Part shown: positions 32,949-39,748 of the stretch, in pieces | How the letters are laid out: every line of letters begins with the position of its first letter | Numbering within the stretch: the first letter of the stretch is position 1 | Source: an uncultured Bacteroidales bacterium | GTDB taxonomy: Bacteria > Bacteroidota > Bacteroidia > Bacteroidales > Paludibacteraceae | DNA: 39,829 nucleotides | Reading direction: 5' to 3' | Assembly (NCBI GenBank): GCA_946186915.1 | Contig: CAMHOY010000018.1 | Location: 1-39,829 of the forward strand | Notes under the pieces: model-generated | Told to the model about the DNA's origin: nothing | The model's input: the letters and a program-made list of their open reading frames with translations, nothing else | Databases searched by the model: none | Position numbers and translations under genes: made by a program

Positions 32949-33733
32949 GGAGGCAAGTATGCCTCTTTGATATTGGTCATAGCTCCGCAGAGGGAGTCGA
33001 TAGCTTCGGGGTTGAGTTGTTTGATTTGTTCCAGCAGATCTTTTACTTTCTCGCGCGACGAGACGTGCTCGAACGGACAGAGTTTGGCCTGTTTCTCATA
33101 ACCGCGCATAGCGGCATATGTAGAGATATCCGATTCGTCAATCAGACATAGCGGGCGGATCAGTTGAAGCGGCATTTTCTCCATCTGCAACACGGGTGGC
33201 ATGGTCGCGAACGCTCCTTGGAAGATCAGGTTCATCAGCAGCGTCTGTGCGATGTCATCGCGGTGATGACCGAAAGCAATCTTATTGCACCCCAAATCCT
33301 GCGCTACGTTAAACAAAGTTTTCCGCCTGTACCATGAGCAGAGGAAACAAGGAGAGGTGGCCTCTCCCGACCTCCCCTGAAGGGAAGGAGTCTTTCCCCC
33401 TCCTTTCAGGGAGGGGGCAGGGGGTAGGCTTATATCTCTGATGAGTAGCGGCACGCCGGCTTCTTGGCAGAAGGATTCTAGATAACTTAAGTCGGTGTGA
33501 TAATCCCGTTCTTTGACGCGCACATGAAGAGCCGTGACCTTGAAATGCGGCTTGTATATCTTCGCCCGGCGACCTAACAGTTCTGTTAATAATAGCGAAT
33601 CTTTTCCTCCACTCAGACCAATGAGTATATGGTCGCCGTCGGCAATCAGTCCGTAGTCCGCGCACGCTTTGTGAAAACGTTTCGTGAGACGTTCCCGCTG
33701 CTTTTCCAGTGCTATTTGTTCAGGTGTCTTCAT
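32930..33733 (-). CDS. ttcA: TtcA-like tRNA 2-thiocytidine synthetase (PP-loop ATPase)
   Basis: 267 residues. The PP-loop S41-G-G-K-D-S46 and the CxxC pair C129/C132, with a later Cys (LCPFEHV), are the ATP and [4Fe-4S] sites of TtcA, which thiolates cytidine 32 of tRNAs. FGHHRDDIAQTLLMN is the expected second block. Residues about 102-127 (PPAPSLKGGGK ... RSGEA) form an extra segment immediately before the CxxC, encoded by two GC-rich palindromic elements. Neighbouring proteins of the family normally have a short loop there. ATGA overlaps join it to the GH53 gene upstream. Closely related thiolases cannot be ruled out. Confidence 0.85.
   Translation of the reverse strand: MKTPEQIALEKQRERLTKRFHKACADYGLIADGDHILIGLSGGKDSLLLTELLGRRAKIYKPHFKVTALHVRVKERDYHTDLSYLESFCQEAGVPLLIRDISLPPAPSLKGGGKTPSLQGRSGEATSPCFLCSWYRRKTLFNVAQDLGCNKIAFGHHRDDIAQTLLMNLIFQGAFATMPPVLQMEKMPLQLIRPLCLIDESDISTYAAMRGYEKQAKLCPFEHVSSREKVKDLLEQIKQLNPEAIDSLCGAMTNIKEAYLPPLKVKS
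33356..33430. repeat. Pair of GC-rich palindromic elements in ttcA
   Basis: Two linked hairpins. One has core CTCCCCTGAAGGGAAGG (33372-33388) and the other CCCCCTCC-TTTCA-GGGAGGGGG (33396-33417). The frame stays open through both, encoding about 25 residues. The first shares the 12-mer TCCCCTGAAGGG with prmC. Confidence 0.85.
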
Positions 33734-34869
33734 TCCTTTACTCTGTCACTCTTCAGCAGGGTTTTTAATGCCGGCGAAGGGCAGCCGTCTGGCGTGAACG
33801 ATCCCATGTCATAACCTCCCCATCCGAGCGGGATATATTCTGCGGGTCGCCATCCGCCATACACTTCGGGTTCCCAGTAAAAGATACCCATGCAGGAATC
33901 AATGCGTTCCATGCGCGCCACGAAGTCTGTCATCACTTCGTTCGAGAGCGCGGCCACGGAGTCATATACCGCCCCTTCGCCCCAGTTCATCATGCCTACT
34001 TCGCATATCATCACCGGACAGCGGTAGGAGCGAATCAATTGTCGCACATTTCTCTCGGCGAGTTCGTTCATCTCTTGCCAGCTATGATGGCACCAGTCGA
34101 ACATCATGGGGTAATGGCTCAAACCGATTATGTCCCATTTGCCGCCGTGTTCCTTCAATGCATTCCAGAACCAATCGCGGTACATGTAGGCATTGTCCAC
34201 GTGGACGATGACGTTGATATCAGGAAAGGCCTCTTTGGCTGCTTTGTATCCCATGGTTGTGAAACCAGCGTAGCGATCCCATGCCTCTGACTTCTGAATG
34301 CTGACGTCTGAAGGCTTTTCCACTTTCCCCATCGGCCACAACATCCCGTTCGGGGTTTCATTACCGATCTGTACCCACTCGGGTTTGATGCCTTCTTCCT
34401 TGAGGGCATAGAGCACGTCAAGTGTATGTTCCCGCACCGCTTCAAGCATCGTCGGATAGTCGTATTTCTGCCATGCGGCGGGGATGGTTTGGTGCGAGGG
34501 ATCGGCGAAGAAATCCGAGTAATGGATGTCAATCATGATGCGTTGTCCCTGTCGGGCGGCACGCTTGGCGAGGGAGAGCATGTCCTCTTTGTTGCTCCAA
34601 CCGGTGGAATGGTTTACCCATACGCGCAGACGCACGGCGTTCATACCCTGTCCGCGCAACAAGGAGATACAATCTGATTTCTGATCTCTGACATCTGATT
34701 TCTGACTTCTGACATCTGACGACTCAGAGAATGCTACTCCGTCGTGCTCCATCTCGCTGAGCCAACTCAGGTCACAGCCACGCGCCCAAGAACCGCGCGG
34801 ACTGTCCGTTCGCTGATAACAAGCGGTGAATAGTAATGCCGTAACAGTTAAAAGAAAAAATCGTTTCAT
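33730..34869 (-). CDS. GH53 arabinogalactan endo-beta-1,4-galactanase, lipoprotein
   Basis: 379 residues. The signal peptide ends in a lipobox (LLFTAC), so it is membrane-anchored, probably on the outside. GH53 enzymes cut beta-1,4-galactan of pectin side chains. Family blocks are ARGCDLSWLSEME, NAVRLRVWVNHSTGW, IDIHYSDFFADPSHQ, the acid/base in WVQIGNETPNGMLW, LSHYPMMF and the nucleophile in VMICEVGMMNWG. Two loops are repeat-encoded: residues 47-67 (SSDVRSQKSDV and on) and 186-196 (SDVSIQKSEAW). Both catalytic Glu are intact. It suggests plant-fibre use, although no SusCD pair is in the window. Overlaps of four bases join it to both neighbours. Confidence 0.92.
   Translation of the reverse strand: MKRFFLLTVTALLFTACYQRTDSPRGSWARGCDLSWLSEMEHDGVAFSESSDVRSQKSDVRDQKSDCISLLRGQGMNAVRLRVWVNHSTGWSNKEDMLSLAKRAARQGQRIMIDIHYSDFFADPSHQTIPAAWQKYDYPTMLEAVREHTLDVLYALKEEGIKPEWVQIGNETPNGMLWPMGKVEKPSDVSIQKSEAWDRYAGFTTMGYKAAKEAFPDINVIVHVDNAYMYRDWFWNALKEHGGKWDIIGLSHYPMMFDWCHHSWQEMNELAERNVRQLIRSYRCPVMICEVGMMNWGEGAVYDSVAALSNEVMTDFVARMERIDSCMGIFYWEPEVYGGWRPAEYIPLGWGGYDMGSFTPDGCPSPALKTLLKSDRVKE
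34284..34313. repeat. TCTGACTTCTGA repeat, second copy in the GH53 gene
   Basis: CTCTGACTTCTGAATGCTGA-type units, in frame, encoding S-D-V-S-I-Q-K-S-E. Confidence 0.7.
34672..34731. repeat. TCTGACTTCTGA repeat, first copy in the GH53 gene
   Basis: Seven or eight units of CTGATTT, CTGACAT or CTGACTT, in frame, encoding the Ser/Asp/Lys-rich loop near residues 47-67. The same unit occurs between DUF486 and menA. Confidence 0.85.
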
Positions 34870-35909
34870 TGGAAGAGGGTTCCCTGAAGGGTGTATATAT
34901 GCTCGTCACGAAGAATATAGAGCATTCCATCGATGAGTACTTTGCGGCCGTTCAGCTCGCTGTTAGTGCGCACTTCGTCAAGGCCCTGCGAAGGGTTAGG
35001 ACGCGTATATTGATAGATCGGCGTGTCGCTCTTGCTGTCGCTCGTGGTGTAGAAAGTGGAGTTGTCCAGCCATGCCAATGACTCGCCCTGATCCTCTTCC
35101 TCGTATGCGGCGATCTGTACCGGTTCGTGTTGGGCGGTAACGCTGAGACTTTCGTCTCCTTGCCGTTCCCAGAGCAGCACCTGTTTCTTGCTCTTGATGG
35201 CCATCCATCGTCCGTCGGGGGTGATGTCGCCGCCGGTGACGGTGTGGAATTTGGAGCCGTTGCCGAGTTCGGTCACTTTGGTGAGCGTCTGTTTGTTCGA
35301 ACCGTAGTCGGTGCGGAAGGGCAGGCTGTACAGGGTGCATATACCGCTTTTCACTTTGTCCGAGATGTAAAACACATGCTCGATATTGTCGAACATGAGC
35401 GTCTCGGTGTTATGCGCTTTGCTGTCCGGATAACCGAAGTGGATAACATCGACACTGACGGTCTTCGTGCCGGAACTGATGGCGGGTTCTTCGAAATAGT
35501 AGATGTAATAGTTGTCTTTGAACTCAAGGTTGTTGTCGCCAAAGGCGCCGAGGAAAACATAATTCTTACCGTCATAGACACCGGTGGCTATATCTTCCCA
35601 ATCGTCTCGGCCCGGGTCGCCGCTGATCTTAACGGTCATGGCGAGAGTGCCGTCCGGCTTGATAGCTACGATCTTTTTGTTACTGCCGGTGTTCTCATCG
35701 CCGTGCGCCCAGAGGTAGCCCGCTGTAGTGCGCGAACAAGCCAGTCCGCTAATCTCCGGCATTACACTCTTGTAGGCGGTGCCGCATTGACTGCGGGTGA
35801 ACTCGTTGTTGAGCGATAAGGTTGTACCATCATAGTTGATTCCGCTCGCGGCCCATGTAGCCGTGGCCATGACAAGGCTCAAAGCCATCAGATACATCTT
35901 TGTTTTCAT
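34866..35909 (-). CDS. Secreted beta-propeller-like protein with a short conserved C-terminal tail
   Basis: About 347 residues from the ATG at 35909 (MKTKMYLMALSLVMATATWA), a good signal peptide; the frame is open upstream to 35984 but there it covers the promoter. The body resembles a propeller-type, sugar- or phosphate-linked surface protein: SGLACSRTTAGYLWAHGDEN, VFLGAFGDNNLEFKD, ETLMFDNIEHVFYISDK, GGDITPDGRWMAIKSK. The last 25 residues (VLIDGMLYILRDEHIYTLQG) match the end of the next upstream gene (36013-38445). This tail is probably a sorting or anchoring signal. It is first in an operon with the GH53 galactanase, so it may act with it, but no function is established. Confidence 0.75.
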   Translation of the reverse strand: MKTKMYLMALSLVMATATWAASGINYDGTTLSLNNEFTRSQCGTAYKSVMPEISGLACSRTTAGYLWAHGDENTGSNKKIVAIKPDGTLAMTVKISGDPGRDDWEDIATGVYDGKNYVFLGAFGDNNLEFKDNYYIYYFEEPAISSGTKTVSVDVIHFGYPDSKAHNTETLMFDNIEHVFYISDKVKSGICTLYSLPFRTDYGSNKQTLTKVTELGNGSKFHTVTGGDITPDGRWMAIKSKKQVLLWERQGDESLSVTAQHEPVQIAAYEEEDQGESLAWLDNSTFYTTSDSKSDTPIYQYTRPNPSQGLDEVRTNSELNGRKVLIDGMLYILRDEHIYTLQGTLFQ

Positions 35910-35930
35910 GTCATAAACAATTCTGCGCTG

Positions 35931-35962
35931 CAAAATTACTATAAAAAAATGATATGTGCAAG
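35931..35962 (-). promoter_or_regulatory. Promoter of the secreted protein/GH53/ttcA/menA operon
   Basis: On the minus strand, CTTG (35962-35959), 20 bases, TAATTTTG (35938-35931); start near 35925, about 15 bases before the ATG at 35909. The -33 element directly follows the T tract of the terminator at 35963-35983. Confidence 0.72.
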
Positions 35963-35988
35963 AAAAATGCCGCTCTCGCGGCACTTTT
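35963..35988 (-). terminator. Terminator after the Ig-like surface protein gene
   Basis: On the minus strand, TGCCGC-GAGA-GCGGCA (35983-35968) followed by TTTTTCTT. It isolates the large surface protein gene from the next operon. Confidence 0.9.
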
Positions 35989-36012
35989 CCTTAAAATTAT
36001 TTTCAACGGAGC

Positions 36013-38445
36013 TTATTTCACCTGTGCACCGGATGCGTTGAATACGCGTCCTTCACGGATAATATAAAGCTGTCCGTCGATCAGCAGTTTGGAACCGTTC
36101 TCAACGGTGTTTGCATCGATGAGATCGATACCTTGCGGAGCATCCTTCGGTGCAATCTCGATGGCAGCGATGTAAGCATGTGCCTCCGTGTCGTTGAGCC
36201 GTGTAGCGATGCGAGCGGGTGCCGAGGCATTCTCCGGAGCATGCAGATATATCACTACGTGTACCGGTACAGGTACATTATAGGTCACTTCTGCCCATCC
36301 GAGTTCTACCTGTTGTACGCTGACTGCATCTTTACCTTCGATCTTCACTTGCAGCTTATAACCCGGCAGGGTCATACAGTTCACGCGTACTTTGCCTTCG
36401 CCCGCAGGGATGTCGAATACAAGCGAACCGGGGAGCAGCTCAACCCAGGCACTGGAACCCGGAACAAGGGTTTCAAGGGCTTCCGCTACCTGTGCGTCAG
36501 TCAATTGGGTGGAAATCTCCAGTTGGCCGGTTTCTTGGTTGTAGTTATCGTTCTCCGAAGTACTGAAGACTACCGTTTCGTTGCCTTCCGGATCCGTCTT
36601 GGTGAAGTCGATAGTCGTTACCTCTTCTGATGGCGGTATTACCGGCACTTTACCGATCTCTACTTCTTTCGCGTATTGCTTGTCTTCCGTCAAGAAACCT
36701 TTCCCCTTCTCGAAATGTACACCCGGAGTGATGATGGCTATGCCTTCCTCGTCGTCAGGCAGAATCAGGTCGGACACCTGGATAGCCACGCCTTCGGATT
36801 TAGCAAGGAGGTGAGTGTTGATAGATATACCTAACTCCGGTCCAAGTGCCAACGCTGCCAACGGAGCTTCTGCGCTGACTGCGCATTGATGAATCTTGAA
36901 GTATGGAACCTTGATGGCTACTGACGTCGCGGTCAAATCCCACGTGTCGCGCTGAGACTCTCCGATAACTACTACCGGTACGTTGGGTGCACTAACACAG
37001 ATGTTGGCGTTCTTGATCGAGTTCTCACCATGAAGCTTGATCGTCAGCGGTACATTGAAGCCGTCGTCTTCGATCATTGCCTCCAGGCCTGTCAGATTCG
37101 AGGCATCGATATTCCAATTATTGAGATGCAATATACGGCCCTCTGCCTCGAAGGTCACGCAGTGCGAACTGTCGCCAAGCACATCGTGTGCGTTGAAGCT
37201 CGTTACATTGATGCCTTTCACTTTCAAACCGAGGGTCGATACATGAAGGATGTAACTTACAGATGTTGCGTAGTACTCATCTGTTGCGTAACTCTCCGCG
37301 AAGATAATCGTCTCGCCGACACCATTGATCGTAACGATTTTGCCATCTTCGGAAATAGCAGCAACGCCGGGGTTCTGCGATTGAATCTTGTTGATAGGTA
37401 CATTGTGCGGGTTGGATAAGGTCGGCGCTGTGAACGGAGCATCTAACTCGGCAAACACTTCACGCTCGCTCCAACTCAGCTCCGGATCTTTCTTCTGCGG
37501 AGCAGCATCTTCAACGATGATCAGGAACGAGTACTCGCACTGGAGGGTCGTGCCGTTAACGGCGTGGATATACATTCCGGTGAAGAGGGATACTCCCTCT
37601 CCGGTAGCACTGATCTGATCGTCTGCTGTCAATACAACCGCGCGGCTACCTTCCACTGTCTTGGCGCTCAGCGGCAGAATGCTACCGGTTGCTCCCATCA
37701 GCATCGGGATATTCACAACGTCTCCTACTTTCAGTATCAGTGTGTCAATAATAGCGCCATTCTGGATAAAGAATGCCTCCGGGCAGACTGCAGGTTGCTC
37801 TCCCCCGGATACCCGGATCCAAAGGAAGTAACTGCATGTCAGCACCTCGCCGTTAAACGTTTTCACAGTAGTAACAGCCAGCTCGGTAAAACCTGCAGCC
37901 ACGCCGTGAATGATGTTGTCTTCCGATAAGAAGGCAATGGAGGAATCATACATTTTAGTGCGTGCACCGGAGACAATCTCTCCTTCTGCGGTTATCAACT
38001 GCGGGAGACTGACTGTTCCGCCTACTTTTAGGTCTATAGTATCTACTCTTGCACCATCCATGAAGAAGTATGCTTCCGGGCAGGTAGGAGAAACTACCGG
38101 CGTGGTGTCCTGAGGTGCTTCTACAATCAGGTTGTACATCGCGCGAGCGGCGATATACTCCTCCGTTTGTTCACTTAACGCCGTGATGACAACGGTTCCG
38201 GGAGAATTCAACGTTACCTCACCGCTCAGCGAGTCCACCTCCGCAATCTCGGGACTGGTGGAGTGATACATCACTCTGACCTGAGCGTTTGCAGGGTCCT
38301 TCACTAGTCGTGGTTCGTCGAAATCTTCACCAAGAGTGGCGGTCATCTCGCGAACGGTGCTACCCGAATGGTCCACAAAAGATAGTGTGAGAACCGATTG
38401 GGCCATCATGGCTGCCGGCAGGCAAAGAAACGCTACCAACAGCAT
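36013..38445 (-). CDS. Large Ig-like-domain surface protein
   Basis: 810 residues from the ATG at 38445. Reading on upstream without a stop gives a better signal peptide (R-K-K-K-R-F-T-L-W before MLLVAFLCLPAAMMAQ), which would need a non-ATG start such as ATT at 38475. The N-terminal 350 residues are Big-like Ig domains (YHSTSPEIAEVDSLSGEVTL; PGVAAISEDGKIVTINGVG). They include two units of about 100 residues, each starting CPEAYFF or CPEAFFI, with DTIDLKVG or DTLILKVG. The middle (about 390-570) is beta-helix-like. The C-terminus (LLIDGQLYIIREGRVFNASG) is shared with the gene downstream. It is probably exported and surface-attached. It has its own promoter and terminator. Confidence 0.75.
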   Translation of the reverse strand: MLLVAFLCLPAAMMAQSVLTLSFVDHSGSTVREMTATLGEDFDEPRLVKDPANAQVRVMYHSTSPEIAEVDSLSGEVTLNSPGTVVITALSEQTEEYIAARAMYNLIVEAPQDTTPVVSPTCPEAYFFMDGARVDTIDLKVGGTVSLPQLITAEGEIVSGARTKMYDSSIAFLSEDNIIHGVAAGFTELAVTTVKTFNGEVLTCSYFLWIRVSGGEQPAVCPEAFFIQNGAIIDTLILKVGDVVNIPMLMGATGSILPLSAKTVEGSRAVVLTADDQISATGEGVSLFTGMYIHAVNGTTLQCEYSFLIIVEDAAPQKKDPELSWSEREVFAELDAPFTAPTLSNPHNVPINKIQSQNPGVAAISEDGKIVTINGVGETIIFAESYATDEYYATSVSYILHVSTLGLKVKGINVTSFNAHDVLGDSSHCVTFEAEGRILHLNNWNIDASNLTGLEAMIEDDGFNVPLTIKLHGENSIKNANICVSAPNVPVVVIGESQRDTWDLTATSVAIKVPYFKIHQCAVSAEAPLAALALGPELGISINTHLLAKSEGVAIQVSDLILPDDEEGIAIITPGVHFEKGKGFLTEDKQYAKEVEIGKVPVIPPSEEVTTIDFTKTDPEGNETVVFSTSENDNYNQETGQLEISTQLTDAQVAEALETLVPGSSAWVELLPGSLVFDIPAGEGKVRVNCMTLPGYKLQVKIEGKDAVSVQQVELGWAEVTYNVPVPVHVVIYLHAPENASAPARIATRLNDTEAHAYIAAIEIAPKDAPQGIDLIDANTVENGSKLLIDGQLYIIREGRVFNASGAQVK

Positions 38446-38545
38446 CCATAAGGTAAATCTTTTCTTCTTACGAATTTGGATTTTGGGGTTAGTAATAGGA
38501 TTATTTGTTAAATAGTTTGTGTGTTTCTGTTAACGTTATCGGCTG

Positions 38546-38577
38546 CAAAGATATAACAAATTTTCCATATATGCAAA
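38546..38577 (-). promoter_or_regulatory. Promoter of the Ig-like surface protein gene
   Basis: On the minus strand, TTTG (38577-38574), 20 bases, TATCTTTG (38553-38546); start near 38539, so the leader is 64 to 94 bases depending on the start codon. Confidence 0.8.
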
Positions 38578-38618
38578 TAAAATGTTCTTTTTTCGCATTT
38601 TGTATATGTATTGACTAT

Positions 38619-38633
38619 GTGTCCGGGAGACAC
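38619..38633. promoter_or_regulatory. Inverted repeat upstream of the sigma-54 promoter
   Basis: GTGTC-CGGGA-GACAC, a perfect 5-bp inverted repeat ten bases before the -24 element. It may be a regulator site, but it is closer than usual for a sigma-54 activator. A second inverted repeat, AACGGGG/CCCTGTT (38659-38679), is centred on the expected transcript start. Confidence 0.4.
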
Positions 38634-38642
38634 TTGGACGTT

Positions 38643-38658
38643 TGGCACGGTTCTTGCA
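38643..38658 (+). promoter_or_regulatory. Sigma-54 (RpoN) promoter of the ZraP-like gene
   Basis: TTGGCACG-GTTC-TTGCA matches the -24/-12 consensus YTGGCACG-N4-TTGCW at every specified base. GG (38644-38645) and GC (38656-38657) are separated by exactly ten bases. Transcription would start near 38669, 31 bases before the ATG. No TAnnTTTG promoter is seen for this gene. An enhancer-binding activator would be required. Confidence 0.8.
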
Positions 38659-38684
38659 AACGGGGTAGTGAACCCTGTTAATTT

Positions 38685-38691
38685 AAGGAGG
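38685..38691 (+). promoter_or_regulatory. Strong Shine-Dalgarno sequence AAGGAGG
   Basis: A full AAGGAGG eight bases before the ATG. Bacteroidota seldom use such sites and no other gene in the window has one as good, so this supports the chosen start and suggests high translation when the gene is on. Confidence 0.85.
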
Positions 38692-38699
38692 AAAAAAGA

Positions 38700-39152
38700 A
38701 TGAAAAAACTAATGATTTTAGCCATGAGCGTCCTGATGGTGGCGAGCGTGAGCGCACAAGAAGTCAAAGCCGAAAAGGCAGAGGGCAAAAAAGACAAGAA
38801 AGAGTTCCGCATGAGCAAGGAACAGCGTGTCGAGATGGACATCAAGTTCCTCACCGAAGAACTTTATCTGAGTGATGAACAAGCCGCTAAATTCGCTGTT
38901 ACGTACCGGGAGTTTATTGCAGCGAAAGAGAAGTTGAATAAGGAGTTTGCGGCGAAATTCGGCAAGGATCTGAACGAGCGTCAGGTGAAAGCCGTTCTCC
39001 GCTATCATGGTCCGAAACACCACGGCCCGAAAGGAGAAAGCCCGAAAGGTGAATTCAAGGACGGCAAATGCCAGAAAGGTGAATTCAAGGATGGCAAATG
39101 TCCGAAAGCTGAATTCAAGGACGGTCAATGTCCGCAGCACGGCAAAAAGTAA
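38700..39152 (+). CDS. Small periplasmic Spy/CpxP/ZraP-like protein with a Cys/His/Lys-rich tail
   Basis: 150 residues. A signal peptide (MKKLMILAMSVLMVASVSAQ) is followed by a charged linker. A helical region (MSKEQRVEMDIKFLTEELYL ... ERQVKAVLRYHG, about 38-100) resembles the helices of Spy/CpxP/ZraP-type periplasmic chaperones. The tail has HGPK repeats and three 10-residue units (GEFKDGKCQK, GEFKDGKCPK, AEFKDGQCPQ), each with one Cys, ending QHGKK. Cys and His could bind metal. The gene lies alone behind a sigma-54 promoter and ends at a strong terminator. E. coli zraP is likewise sigma-54-dependent, through ZraSR, in response to zinc and envelope stress. A stress or metal role here is inference from that parallel. 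Confidence 0.72.
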   Translation: MKKLMILAMSVLMVASVSAQEVKAEKAEGKKDKKEFRMSKEQRVEMDIKFLTEELYLSDEQAAKFAVTYREFIAAKEKLNKEFAAKFGKDLNERQVKAVLRYHGPKHHGPKGESPKGEFKDGKCQKGEFKDGKCPKAEFKDGQCPQHGKK

Positions 39153-39186
39153 AAATGTAAAGGAGTATTAGTCTGTTCTACAAAAG

Positions 39187-39217
39187 TGGCATACACATCG
39201 TGTATGTCATTTTTTTT
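39187..39217 (+). terminator. Terminator after the ZraP-like gene
   Basis: TGGCATACAC (39187-39196) pairs with GTGTATGTCA (39200-39209) with one G-U pair, loop ATC, then eight T residues. Confidence 0.93.
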
Positions 39218-39271
39218 GTTAGTTTGTGTTGTATTGTGTTGTATTGTTTGTTTGGTTTAGTTAGTTGTTTA

Positions 39272-39316
39272 GTTGGTTGGTTGGTTGGTTGGTTGGTTGG
39301 TTGGTTGGTTGGTTGG
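39272..39316. repeat. (TTGG)n tetranucleotide array
   Basis: About eleven TTGG/GGTT units. Together with the flanks it gives long open frames (WLVGWLVG) that are artefacts of the repeat. From the terminator at 39217 to the window end (about 610 bases) I see no gene, only repeats, one hairpin and AT-rich sequence. Confidence 0.93.
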
Positions 39317-39351
39317 TCTTGCCTTGTTTGTCTATCTATCTTCTATCTGTT

Positions 39352-39451
39352 TGTCTATTGTGTATTGTCTATTGTGTATTGTCTATTGTCTATTGTCTAT
39401 TGTCTATTGTCTATTGTCTATTGTCTATTGTCTATTGTCAATTGTCTATTG
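39352..39451. repeat. (TCTATTG)n heptanucleotide array
   Basis: About thirteen units of TCTATTG with occasional GTATTG or TCAATTG variants. It resembles, in style and unit length, the short linkers between genes elsewhere in the window. Confidence 0.93.
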
Positions 39452-39510
39452 CCTGTCCATCTATCTGTCTATTGTCTGTCTGTTGTTTGGTTTGTTTTGT
39501 GTGTTTATTG

Positions 39511-39542
39511 CTTTGAGCGCTTTTACTCAAAGGGTTTTTTTT
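39511..39542 (+). terminator. Terminator-like hairpin without a gene
   Basis: CTTTGAG (39511-39517) pairs with CTCAAAG (39526-39532) around an 8-base loop, then GG and eight T residues. No gene reads into it; the next upstream gene already ends at 39187-39217. Confidence 0.6.
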
Positions 39543-39748
39543 CGTTTTTTTTGTACTTTTTAGTGGGTATTAGTGAGTCCTTCTATAAAAAGCAAATGAA
39601 CTCAAATTCAGGGGTATTCCTAATGCACTTCAGAGGTACTTCAGAGGCATCCTAGACTTTGTTCATAAATATCACATGTAATTCATTCACATTCAATAAC
39701 TTACAAAGAAACAAATTTTTCAAAAAATCAGCCTGTTTTGCCATTTCA

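Noticed and set aside
35127..35819. A 230-residue plus-strand frame opposite the secreted protein at 34866-35909
   Set aside because: The minus frame has a promoter, signal peptide and operon overlap; the plus frame has none and looks like a codon-bias shadow.
38601..38620. A housekeeping promoter for the ZraP-like gene in TATATGTATTGACTATG
   Set aside because: It does not fit TAnnTTTG and lacks a spaced -33 element, while the sigma-54 site next to it matches fully.
39352..39451. Regular array that could be taken for a CRISPR
   Set aside because: Units are seven bases with no spacers, and there are no cas genes.
39200..39655. Long open frames over the right-end repeats, encoding WLVGWLVG and VYCLLSI runs
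   Set aside because: They are produced by the TTGG and TCTATTG arrays having no stop in any plus frame; there is no ribosome site or promoter, and the start lies inside the terminator stem.
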